In this document: positions 7,601 to 16,300 of the stretch, piece by piece
Numbering within the stretch: position 1 is the stretch's first letter
Layout of the letters: each line of letters starts with the position of its first letter
Assembly: GCF_002967715.1 (NCBI RefSeq)
Contig: NZ_PUIA01000016.1
Coordinates: 248,001-312,000 of the forward strand
Reading direction: 5' to 3'
Length of the DNA: 64,000 nt
DNA from: Blastopirellula marina
GTDB lineage: Bacteria; Planctomycetota; Planctomycetia; Pirellulales; Pirellulaceae
The notes under the pieces: model-generated
The model's input: only the letters and a program-made list of their open reading frames with translations
Database searches by the model: none
Told to the model about the DNA's origin: nothing
Program-made: the position numbers and the translations under genes

Positions 7601-10205
7601 CAAGATTCAACGTTTCCCACTGACTAGCGGGTACGCCGGATTTGCCCAACTGCTGCACGAGCGACTCCCAATGGGGGCGTGCCTTTTCGATCGCGGATGT
7701 GACGATGTCGATAGGGTGTTCCTGACGAGCCATCTTTGGCGAAACAAGAAAGAGCGGATGCCGAGAAGCTATCGCATCGGACTGTACCCGAGTCAGTGCC
7801 TTGGTATAGCGATCGATTGCTACGCGTGAGCCTGACCATAGTGAATAGATCGGCAGAAGCCCCTTCGTGACCGAGGTATGGTCTGTTCGCTGATTTTGCA
7901 AGGCGATGCCGTGATCTAAGAGTTCGCGAAGCGACATACCAGCATCTTCGCGATGTGAGGTTATCGCATCATCGTACTTCTGCAAAGCCGATAGGTCGGA
8001 ATCCATCCGGCGTAGTACGGTATCGCGACGGATAAGCCTTGTTCTGGAATGCTCCTCCTGAAGGAATCGCTCGTACGTTTCCTTTAAATCCATCACAAAC
8101 TCTTTCTTGTCGGTTTGTGAATCATGAATCAGGCAGCAGAGAGACTTGAGACCACAATGCCGGAGTCGAGCGAACACCACGTCGATCGCGGCTCGCTTCT
8201 CGCAGACGAAGAGAACGCGTTTGCCGCGGGCCACATAGTCAGCGATCAAATTCGTAATGGTTTGCGACTTACCAGTGCCTGGAGGGCCTTGAATGATATA
8301 ACTCTTTCCTGTTCGAGCTTCCTCGATGGCGGTCGCTTGTGTCGGATCGCAAGGGACCACGTCGAAACGATCTTCCAATGCAGGCGTCGGCGGCAACGTT
8401 CGCTGGGTCGTGCGGGGAGCCAATGAGAAGATTGACTCAAACGGGATACTCGCCGGCTGTTCTTCGGCCAGACTATCGTAATCGCGTACAAGCGACATCT
8501 TGCGATACTTGAAGTTTGCCAGGGTCACGCTACAGAGGTCAAATGTCCATGTGTAGGGATTGTCTTCTCCACCTTCGTGCAAACTGTAAAACGATTTCTC
8601 TTTTACTACCTCAGCCGGCGCATGAGGTTCGATAGCAAACGTCCGCGGCCGGGGCTTTTCTTCGATGATCGAACGCAGGTGAGTCTCAGGAGCCCGAACG
8701 CGATCGTTGTATAACTTGACTCCGAGCGGATGATAGTTGGCCGGATCATAGCTATAGTCGAGGTCTTGAAACTTACGAACTCCTCTTCCAGCCAACCGGG
8801 CTCGGCGGCGATATTGATCAAGGCGACGTTTCGCCCGCTCGTGGATCAGGGAAATTCGTGGTCGATCGACCTTCTTGAGCGTTACGGAAACGTCACTTGA
8901 CTCAATCCTTTGGGCCAACAGAGAAAAGAACTCATCCAAACTGGTTTTCTTCAAATCAATCCGATCGGGCAATTCGATGTTGTATAACTGCTTGAATTGA
9001 TGCCGGACGACCGGATTTATCTCGGCGTCGGATTCGAGCACTTCCAATTGGAACGTGTCTCGGATTCCCTTCTTCTTGCTCAACTGGACCGGCAGCAGTA
9101 TGAATGGAGAATCATATTGCTCGATTGGTTTTTCCTTTAGATTTGCCCAATGCAGAAAGCAGACGACCAGTCGTAATTGTGCAAAGCCATATTCGGCTTG
9201 ATCTCGCCGCGCCTCGGCAATCGTGCGATCCAGCAGGCTCGGTAAGTAGATCGCCTCGGAAAAGTTTAGATACTTGTTCAGGGAAACCGGTTTGCCACTA
9301 ATGAATTCCCGCTGTGTTGCGTCGTTCCAGACCAAGATCTGATCGGGACGGACGTTCTTTACGTCAAACGAAAGAGGAACGGAGGCTTGGGTTAAATTGA
9401 CGCTCTGCATCGTCGCTTTGAAGTGCAACAAACGATTTCGCCGAGTAAGATCGAACAGCCGTTCGCGCAATCGCGTCAGTACCACTGCTTGCTTCGTTCT
9501 AGAATCCTTCTCCTTTAAGCCTTCAATGCGCGCCAAATCGATTTCAAAGTCGACGCCTTGATCGCGGTAGTTTTCCAGGGTCGACAAGATAGCAGGTAAG
9601 TCTTGTGCTCGGCGGTGCCGATCGACCTCAGTCATCCTGACAATGGCCCGGGCCAGGACGGGATGCAGCGCAGGCTGAATCTGGAAGAGGTTGTCACGCG
9701 AGTGCGCGAATCGTTCCAGGTCATTTGGTTCAGAGAAGTCGAGCCCACATGCGAGGCTCGCCAGGATCATTCCCAGGCTAAAGATATCGGTTAATGGATC
9801 GTGGTGTTCGCATTCATGTTCCCAGGCAACGTAGCCTGGCAGAAATACAGGTCGGGTAATCTTTTCACCAGGTACACCTATCGATAGGTACGTCGTGCTT
9901 TCTTCCCCTTCGTCGATCGATGAGGATCGCCTAATCTCGTTGACAATTTCGACGCTCGAAGGATTCAGCGACTGAATTTGCTTGAGTTCGCTTGGGTTTC
10001 GTCGAAACGGAAGCCGCTTCGCCTCTTCAAACCAAATGCGGTTTCCCTCGACGTTCAAATCTTCAATGCCGACAAGCGGAGCGACGAGTTCGGCTGCGTG
10101 GGCTTCCAGGGTTTCGCGCACGAGTGGAAGAAAGGCCCCAAGAGCATCCTCGGTTGAGAACCCATCGGCGTCTAATCGTTGCGTAAGATAGGATTGAAAT
10201 TTCAT
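4674..10205 (-). CDS. Pseudokinase - DUF4011 - SF1 helicase - Vsr-like nuclease - WGR protein
   Basis: An 1843-residue multidomain protein. Residues of about 40-215 look like a protein-kinase C-lobe (GYVAWEH in place of the APE region, DIFSLG at about 140) with no visible glycine loop or HRD, so probably a pseudokinase. DUF4011 begins near 246 (RERLFDLTRRNRLLHF). The SF1 helicase core has GPPGTGKS at 640-647, the DEAS Walker B, GDEMQLPP, WHYRSR, and NVAFSRAK as motif VI. After it comes an MTES_1575/Vsr-like nuclease region (FRCDLAIHRPG, LERDMMRPRLLRNFGW). The last 65 residues are a WGR domain. It overlaps the upstream HExxH gene by ATGA, so the two are translationally coupled. Kinase-plus-COG1112-helicase architecture recalls Mokosh-type defence, but the WGR tail and the partner differ, so membership is not claimed. 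Confidence 0.85.
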   Translation of the reverse strand: MKFQSYLTQRLDADGFSTEDALGAFLPLVRETLEAHAAELVAPLVGIEDLNVEGNRIWFEEAKRLPFRRNPSELKQIQSLNPSSVEIVNEIRRSSSIDEGEESTTYLSIGVPGEKITRPVFLPGYVAWEHECEHHDPLTDIFSLGMILASLACGLDFSEPNDLERFAHSRDNLFQIQPALHPVLARAIVRMTEVDRHRRAQDLPAILSTLENYRDQGVDFEIDLARIEGLKEKDSRTKQAVVLTRLRERLFDLTRRNRLLHFKATMQSVNLTQASVPLSFDVKNVRPDQILVWNDATQREFISGKPVSLNKYLNFSEAIYLPSLLDRTIAEARRDQAEYGFAQLRLVVCFLHWANLKEKPIEQYDSPFILLPVQLSKKKGIRDTFQLEVLESDAEINPVVRHQFKQLYNIELPDRIDLKKTSLDEFFSLLAQRIESSDVSVTLKKVDRPRISLIHERAKRRLDQYRRRARLAGRGVRKFQDLDYSYDPANYHPLGVKLYNDRVRAPETHLRSIIEEKPRPRTFAIEPHAPAEVVKEKSFYSLHEGGEDNPYTWTFDLCSVTLANFKYRKMSLVRDYDSLAEEQPASIPFESIFSLAPRTTQRTLPPTPALEDRFDVVPCDPTQATAIEEARTGKSYIIQGPPGTGKSQTITNLIADYVARGKRVLFVCEKRAAIDVVFARLRHCGLKSLCCLIHDSQTDKKEFVMDLKETYERFLQEEHSRTRLIRRDTVLRRMDSDLSALQKYDDAITSHREDAGMSLRELLDHGIALQNQRTDHTSVTKGLLPIYSLWSGSRVAIDRYTKALTRVQSDAIASRHPLFLVSPKMARQEHPIDIVTSAIEKARPHWESLVQQLGKSGVPASQWETLNLARELVDYARRIHPASSLGLVSLLDEQSEVAQRWAGRTHEFNQKLKEVSDAANKTKAWRKRLPEEEVETAIEQAQSFEGKWLAWLSPQWWRLRGILNQAYDFSSHVVRPSWRQVLEGLREEYGLQRQAQEFAASISQDFGAPANIESFLNDLNQLKADLKTLPASLTRVHQAILKSPKAQQIIDRVFAAEASLVGLEHELSRFAEDADMLPLSQLGDALAGADDSLEDLPDFLEALEELLELPREIRRALRTAPLSPAQLEAASIAHTVELCYRRADSLEQFDGGKRAKHALELQRQYDRWLGSNAREILRSVEERFSENVRLCEQPAAKLSAVEKERKKTYSRGRRELEHEFGKSMRYKPIRELVSGDSGEVVKDLKPVWLMSPLSVSDTLPLDTDHFDIVIFDEASQLTLEESIPSIFRATQCIVVGDEMQLPPTDFFSTKRSEDDDEELLIEEEGELVQYDLESDSFLNHAAKNLPSTMLGWHYRSRSESLISFSNWKFYDGRLLTVPEEQISDKLRPSIEVARDSAKSQGSQALLERAVSYHYLPHATYENRRNSSEADYIAHMVRELIRDPGGKTIGVVAFSEAQQGEIQDALLRLAGEDKVFANRLELEYERDDDGQFVGLLVKNLENIQGDERDVIILSVCYGKDRHGKMRMNFGPINKSGGEKRLNVAFSRAKEHMALVSSIKHTEITNDYNDGANCLKQYLRYAEAASISDSATVHSVLRGLSRWMDSSESKRQQNTLAEAISAKLKEKGFIVDADVGHSHFRCDLAIHRPGDEAYRLGVLLDTLEHYEQSDLLERDMMRPRLLRNFGWRITQVFAKDWYADPASELDRLLQILAGAEDPWLASHEKELGESVDITDEEQPTTAVEVDDASEHSELELARLEKTPVAEDTSISKEQSYLELKDDHSQKFWEITLSGNSYTVRFGRIGTSGQSRTKTFADNTTAAQDYQRLLREKTAKGYIHPDVQKD

Positions 10206-11440
10206 GGCTTCGGTGCGAACTCTTTCGCGGCATTTTCGACGATCTTGTTCTTTTCGCGATCAATGCGATCCAGTTGGTTTTTTCGCAACTTGAGTTCCTT
10301 CCTCACAATCTCAGTAAATCGAGATTGTATTCCCGCATGCTCTGCCAAAATCAGCGAGGCTGCCAGCGGGCATTCCTCCAAATCACGATCAACAGTTACA
10401 AAATCAAGCAGCACGTAGCAGTAATAATCAAGCAGTAGCTGATCATCTGTCTTCAGATCAGTCGCCAGCGCCTCGTCAGAGTGGCTTGCGGCTGGAGGGG
10501 CATACTCATCAAAAAAACGCCGGGAATGTCCTAGCATCACTTCCGTCTGCATCCAATTGGGAGCCAGTAATGAATCGACCATTCGTCGCGTCTTGACTTC
10601 AATGGTCCGTTGAGCAAGCAGGTCAAGTTCATTGAGTGCAGGCTGCCCTTGGATCATGTCAGTGATCTTCGTTTCGGCATCGACATCTCGGTTATGCCAC
10701 AATTGGACAGCCCTGGCCCGAATATAGCTTTCCGGATGCGAAAGACTTTGCGACGGCCCAGACTCCCGCTCAAAGATCTCTGCGGCCTGCTTGAGGTAGC
10801 TTTCGGCGTTGACTGAATCCAATCCAGAAGAAATCTTTACTAGGGAAGAAACAACTACGTTTGGATCGTCTGTTACAAACAGAGAGCCACGGTCGCAAAA
10901 GATTTCGTTGTACAAGGAAAACAACCGCATGCTCTCCAAATGTGCCGGATGAGCTTTGCGATCGTTGGTCAGTGCGGCCAAGATTTGGTCGACGATCAGG
11001 AACTCACCGTCCCATTGCTGCCATAACAGAAGGTGGGAAAGCTCGTGAGCAAATACGGATAGCAACTCCTCGCGGCTCAGCTTCGATGATATAGGGCCAA
11101 ACAGGATGATATGAGCCTCGCTGGGTAAATAGGCCAAACTGGCGTTCATCCCTTCTGCGTGCTGGGCCTGATAAATCGTCAGCGGCACGTCAAGATTTAG
11201 CCGAGATAGGGCGAGGTCGGCAATCTCGTACCAGTCAGGCTGCGAGTCGCGATCAATTCGATAGGTCGACTTAAGCAACTCGAACCGAATCGATTCTGCC
11301 TGGTCCTCCCGGACTCGGTGCGAGCAATACCAATTCCAAATCTCCGCCTCTTCCTCCATTAAATAGTCCCGTATCTGCCTGTGATACGGCAGCGGTTCCA
11401 ATGGACGGAAAGATTCGTCAGACGTGTCACTCACGAGCAT
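10202..11440 (-). CDS. HExxH metallopeptidase-like protein, partner of the helicase giant
   Basis: A 412-residue protein with a zinc-peptidase motif HELSH at about residues 130-134, inside FAHELSHLLLW and preceded by a predicted strand (AHIILFGPI). The glutamate downstream that would be the third ligand cannot be fixed by eye; EIFCD about 50 residues later is a candidate. It resembles the M48/M78-like minimal peptidases often found in defence and stress loci. There is no signal peptide or membrane segment, so it should act in the cytosol. It is the first gene of a two-gene operon, its stop overlapping the helicase start. A role as an activator protease, or as a protease kept in check by the pseudokinase/helicase protein, is inference from coupling alone. 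Confidence 0.7.
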   Translation of the reverse strand: MLVSDTSDESFRPLEPLPYHRQIRDYLMEEEAEIWNWYCSHRVREDQAESIRFELLKSTYRIDRDSQPDWYEIADLALSRLNLDVPLTIYQAQHAEGMNASLAYLPSEAHIILFGPISSKLSREELLSVFAHELSHLLLWQQWDGEFLIVDQILAALTNDRKAHPAHLESMRLFSLYNEIFCDRGSLFVTDDPNVVVSSLVKISSGLDSVNAESYLKQAAEIFERESGPSQSLSHPESYIRARAVQLWHNRDVDAETKITDMIQGQPALNELDLLAQRTIEVKTRRMVDSLLAPNWMQTEVMLGHSRRFFDEYAPPAASHSDEALATDLKTDDQLLLDYYCYVLLDFVTVDRDLEECPLAASLILAEHAGIQSRFTEIVRKELKLRKNQLDRIDREKNKIVENAAKEFAPKP

Positions 11441-11669
11441 TCTCGATTACAAGACAGGAAAATAGATGCTTCATCTTATTGGGGAAGATGGGTTCTAATT
11501 TCCCTCACCGGGGTGGTTCACTCAAGACGCTGGTTAATAAATTAAGCGCCGCCGTTGGGTCGCCGACAAACGTAATTAAACTGCGGGCTGTGCAGCGAAT
11601 CTTGCTCCCATAACAAGTTACGCTGTTTCAGAATACAATATCCGTTACGCAAAGCAGACGAGGGTTCAT

Positions 11670-13364
11670 CTAACAGTCGGCAGTTTCAATGATGCCAAGC
11701 AGATGCTTTGCGCGAGACGAAGCAACATAGAAATCGCCCGGCGAAGGCGGGGAGGAATTAGATGTAAGGAGTATAACTGCATCAGCCTCCAGCCCCTTAA
11801 AAGCAGCGAATGTGGAGAACAGGACGCCTCCCCCATCTTTCCACTCTTTGAGATCGCTTGTGATTGGCATTCCAGCGACTCGCGAGACGGTGTGAAAGCA
11901 GGAGCGTTCTAGCTTTCGATGCGAAAGGATCGCAAGGCGGTCTGCGCTAACGCGATAATCGGACTTCCATGACTTGATCAATGCCTCGCAGCGGTCTCGT
12001 TGTTGATGGCCGTCGCCAACTTTTATCTCGATTGGCGGTGATCCTGCCGGAGCTCTCATACTCGATTGTACATCAGCACTCATTTTCTTTACGGAGTAGT
12101 TGTGTATCTCTCGCGTATTGCGGCAATTGATTTTCAAATGGAATACAGCGTCGGTTTGTGGAAGTGTATTGTCGTCGTTAAATATGTTCTGATTCGGATC
12201 GTAGAATATCGCCAAACGACCATTTGTCTCGCGATTGAGTGCTTCAACTACTAGCCACCAATCGCTCCGGAAGTCTTGGCCTTCGTCAACAACAATCGCA
12301 TCAAAGCGGAGATGGGTAACTTCGTCGAGTAAAACATCAAACATTTTATTCGGAACGGCATTCGCCCAGAATTCGGAAATCTGCTTTGGATCTTGGGGCG
12401 GCGAGAACGGAAGCTTTGCTTCTCGATAAAACTTTCGACAAAGACCATGGAATGTGTTGATGTGTAGACGCTTCCGAGTCTTGAAGTCAAGTTCTTCATC
12501 CATTCGTTCATTTAGCCATTGACTCAGTTGCCTGTTGAAACAGAGGAACAGCGTGTCATTTCCTTCTTTCGCGTATTCTACCGCTCTCCAAAGGCCTAGC
12601 ATTGTTTTGCCAGTGCCTGCGCCTCCTCGGATAGCAAGGCGGCGGTTGTCGCTTAGTCCATCAAGTACCAATTGTTGTTGTGTGGTCAGTGTTACTAGTT
12701 GCTCTTCGTCCTTCTCGAGTTCACGCCATCTTGCCGGAATAAGTCCAAATACGGGGCGCAATCGTTCGCGACATAGCTTCATTGCATCCGAACTGAGGGA
12801 GGGATGTTTTCGGCGATTCCAACGCTTAAATGCACCACGCACCGCCCGGCCCATATCATCGAGGTGCTCCGCGAGAAACACGATGCTGGTATCACCATCG
12901 TTTGGGATTGCGCCTCGATTGGTTTGATCTGGAAAACTGACGGCGTATCCAAAACAGCCACCGAACCAATCAGGCAAGTCCTTGATTTGTAGAATCTCAG
13001 TAATTGCATGCATGCTCTTCCTCGCCTGCTCGAACGCATTGCCTGGGTCCCTTTCACCACCTCCAGGTAGCACTCGATAATAATCGTCGTGGCCATTTCG
13101 CACGCGGTGACGCACGTCACCGCCCTTAACCTCAAGAATCAGGATTCCGAAGTTCGGATCGAGAATTAGAAAGTCCGTTTCACCTTCACGAAGTGTCTCG
13201 CGGTTGCCGTTCTCATCCCGACGCAGCCAACAAAAGCTATGGTAAATAAGACAGTCGTCGGGAAGGTCTCGGACGAGCGCTCGAGCAACGTCACGCTCGG
13301 GTTTAAGTGTGATCGTTTCAGGGTCCAGATTTGGGAAGAGTCGAGCCATGAGGCGTGCCATCAA
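11670..13364 (-). CDS. NERD-nuclease / SF1 helicase fusion
   Basis: A 564-residue protein. The N-terminal third is a NERD-type nuclease domain with ETDFLIL (about 62-68) and ILEVKGG (about 76-82), giving the D...ExK catalytic pattern of the PD-(D/E)XK fold. A UvrD/PIF1-like helicase core follows, with GGAGTGKT at 247-254, VVDEGQD as Walker B, NCRNTREI as motif IV and ASSRAK near the C-terminus. Family members act on DNA and often occur in defence islands. It starts 15 bases after the stop of the DUF1998 helicase, so it probably belongs to the same transcript as the Druantia-like operon. A 229-base gap separates it from the next gene. Confidence 0.8.
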   Translation of the reverse strand: MMARLMARLFPNLDPETITLKPERDVARALVRDLPDDCLIYHSFCWLRRDENGNRETLREGETDFLILDPNFGILILEVKGGDVRHRVRNGHDDYYRVLPGGGERDPGNAFEQARKSMHAITEILQIKDLPDWFGGCFGYAVSFPDQTNRGAIPNDGDTSIVFLAEHLDDMGRAVRGAFKRWNRRKHPSLSSDAMKLCRERLRPVFGLIPARWRELEKDEEQLVTLTTQQQLVLDGLSDNRRLAIRGGAGTGKTMLGLWRAVEYAKEGNDTLFLCFNRQLSQWLNERMDEELDFKTRKRLHINTFHGLCRKFYREAKLPFSPPQDPKQISEFWANAVPNKMFDVLLDEVTHLRFDAIVVDEGQDFRSDWWLVVEALNRETNGRLAIFYDPNQNIFNDDNTLPQTDAVFHLKINCRNTREIHNYSVKKMSADVQSSMRAPAGSPPIEIKVGDGHQQRDRCEALIKSWKSDYRVSADRLAILSHRKLERSCFHTVSRVAGMPITSDLKEWKDGGGVLFSTFAAFKGLEADAVILLTSNSSPPSPGDFYVASSRAKHLLGIIETADC

Positions 13365-13379
13365 ATAGTTACAAGTTGG

Positions 13380-16300
13380 TTAGTCAGATAGTTGTGCTAT
13401 GGCATTAAAGCTATCAGGCCATTGATCAATTGGGATCGTCCAGCGATAGCTTTCGAAGTCGGACTTTGTCTGTGGTCGAAGTGCGACTCGGATTTCCAAT
13501 AGTCGTCCATCGGAGTCTTGCATCGGTTGCAAGTGCAGTTTGCCGATCAAAGCTTCCGTGTGATCTTCTGGATTCTCGACGATGACGACCTTGGAGCGAA
13601 GTTCGTCGGGCTTTACTGTTTTAGGAAGTTTCCGGAATCTTAGGGTCGATCCAGCTGATGCTAACCGTTGCATACGATCGTCGCTAAGCAAAAGGTCAAA
13701 TTCACCTCGTGATGGAAGCTTCTCCGGGAGATCTTCAAGCGATAGTGCCTGAACCTTTCGACTTGTATCTTCGTTTTCTGGCTGTGATGTTTGGTTTACG
13801 GCTACTCGTTGAGTTGTAGTCCGACTTTCAATCCCGCTAACGATCATCCCTAGCCGCCGCACAGCATCAAATAGATTTGCCGTTGGTAAACGAGTCACCG
13901 AAATTCCCAGTTCATCGGATGCACGCCAAACTGATTCGTGATATACCGGCCATAGTGGATGGGTTAGGACGCACTGAACGAAACCGTTGCGAACTATGCA
14001 AGAAAGTCCTCCAACTGATTGAATCGATGACCCGGGTAAAGCCTTTTCTAAGCCCTGCGATGCAGCTCGCACAACGGGCAGCCAATAGTCATCTAATGTA
14101 GGTGGTTGAGGATCGGCTACGCAACTTAGACGAGCTAAATCAAGGCCGAGACGCCAATCCAGGAGTGCGTGCTCGCCCGCATTTCCGTAGTCGCGAAGAC
14201 AATCGTAGCAAGAGCTGTCGCATTCATCTCCATGATCCCGTAAACGTTGATAGGCATCACCACCTGGCAGTAGCGGATTGAGAATGAGTTCCTGGAAGTT
14301 ATCTGGATCGCCAAGGTGGGCACAATAACCTGCTCCGTTCTCGAGCGTGTCAGTAAGGTAGATTTCGAAGTATCGTTGATCTTCACCTGCCACCAATCGA
14401 ACCCCAACATTCAACTCGTCCGATTCAATATCAAGTGACAAGCAAGCTTGTCGACGAATTAGATTCGCCAATGAGAGAAATGCTGCACGGACTGCTGAGC
14501 CGCTACGAATATCCAGCGGGTCAAGCTGTATCTCAGGTGAATCGACGGCGATTCGAAGCAAAAGTACATCAGTTTGCTTTCGAGCAACTAACGCGGCTTG
14601 TGTAGATCTCCCAGCAATCAGTTGATTCCGCCAGCCAAATCCGGTTCGTAGATGTTCCTCAACCACCCAAGCCCGATGATTATTGATGCGCCGAAAGTCA
14701 AACAGCCGACCGTTGTTGTCGTTTACAGTTAATACAGAGAGGTCTGCATCGGAAGCAATTTGAAGACACGTGCCGGGTAGGGTAGTGAACCCTTGTGCAA
14801 GCTGGCAATCCATTCGAGCTATTGTCGATCGTGGCTGCCATTCAAACTTCCCATCGAAGTCGGGCAAGGGAACTCCCGGCTCTACCGTGAATCCACGGGG
14901 TTCCCATGCGTTGACTACCTTGTACCGCGACGTTGACGCACAAACGGGACAACACTGTGAGTCTTGAGGATTTCGCACAAGAGCTTGACATTGCCGGCAT
15001 ACGCCACAGCGTGATTGCCAACCGCGACCATCGACACTTCGTGGAGGACGTGGTGTATCCGGTTCATAGTCAACAATGCCTACGCTTTTCAGCACTTGCT
15101 TATCTCGCACGGTTTGGCTACCCGGCGCGAATTGGCTGACAGCAATGTCGAGTGGGCGGTCAACGACGCCCTTAGGAGGAAATCGGCGAGGTTCCCTTGC
15201 GTAGAGATTGCGAACGCGTGTTGGAAAACCAAACATGGGCAAGACACCTGCAAATGCAAGTCGCTCGCTCAAGCTATCTTGATTGAAGCTTTCATTGTCC
15301 AGAGCACATTCGGTTATTTTATCGACCAAGCTATCGCGAACGTATTCGATCAACTCGCCTCGATGTGCACTGAGGTTTGTACCGTTTAGTAGCAAATCAG
15401 AAATCCGCTCAACACGATCTATGTTATCGGTGATCCAGATTTGTACCGATTTGGCGACATCGGACCACTGTTCCGCTTTGCCAAACTCCCCGTGGATCTG
15501 TGGGCCTTGTTCTGCGGCGCTGACGCCCGCTTCTGATAAGTTGACTGTTTCAAACGCTTGACGCAGGACTTCCTTATGAAGCATTCGCCGGACAATGCGG
15601 GGGCGATCCATATCCAAGTACGGAGATGGTGCATCGCCCGCGATCATCGGCAGGGGATTTGTGAAATAGGTATCGTCGTGGCTGCGTCCACGTCCAACCG
15701 TCAAAGCAATTGAATAGCCGGCACCTCGTCGACCGGCACGGCCGACTCGCTGTTGATAGTTGAAACGTCTGGGGGGAACGTTGCCCAGCATTACCGCCAG
15801 CAAAGAGCCAATATCAACGCCTGCCTCCATCGTTGTCGTTACGCTCAGCAAGTCGATCGTATCAACACGGGCATTTTCACCATCCAGGCATAGGCTCTGA
15901 AAGTGGCGTTGGCGATCTCCGGCTTTGTCTTTTTCTGTTTGCCCGGTCAATTCTTCACAGTGTAAACGGAACGCAGAAGCATCTGACGAGGCTAAATAGG
16001 CATAATAGTCCTGTTCACTGTCTGCCTGTGTTTTGTTGGGCGACGTCGGCAAATCTTGGTAGCAACTAATGCAAATCCCAAGACCTCGATGAAGATGTTT
16101 CAGGCCACACTGCGTACATCGCCACACCGGTGCATCGGTTGTCATCAGCGACAAGCAAAGCCGTTGGTCAAGCAATTTGACCGTGGGAGTAAGCAGCCCC
16201 TTCTCGATCATCCCTGACATTAGATCCGACGAGATTTGAGCGACATCACCTTGATGTCCGGCATGCTCGATGTAACGTCGAATTGGTGCGGGAAGTTCGT

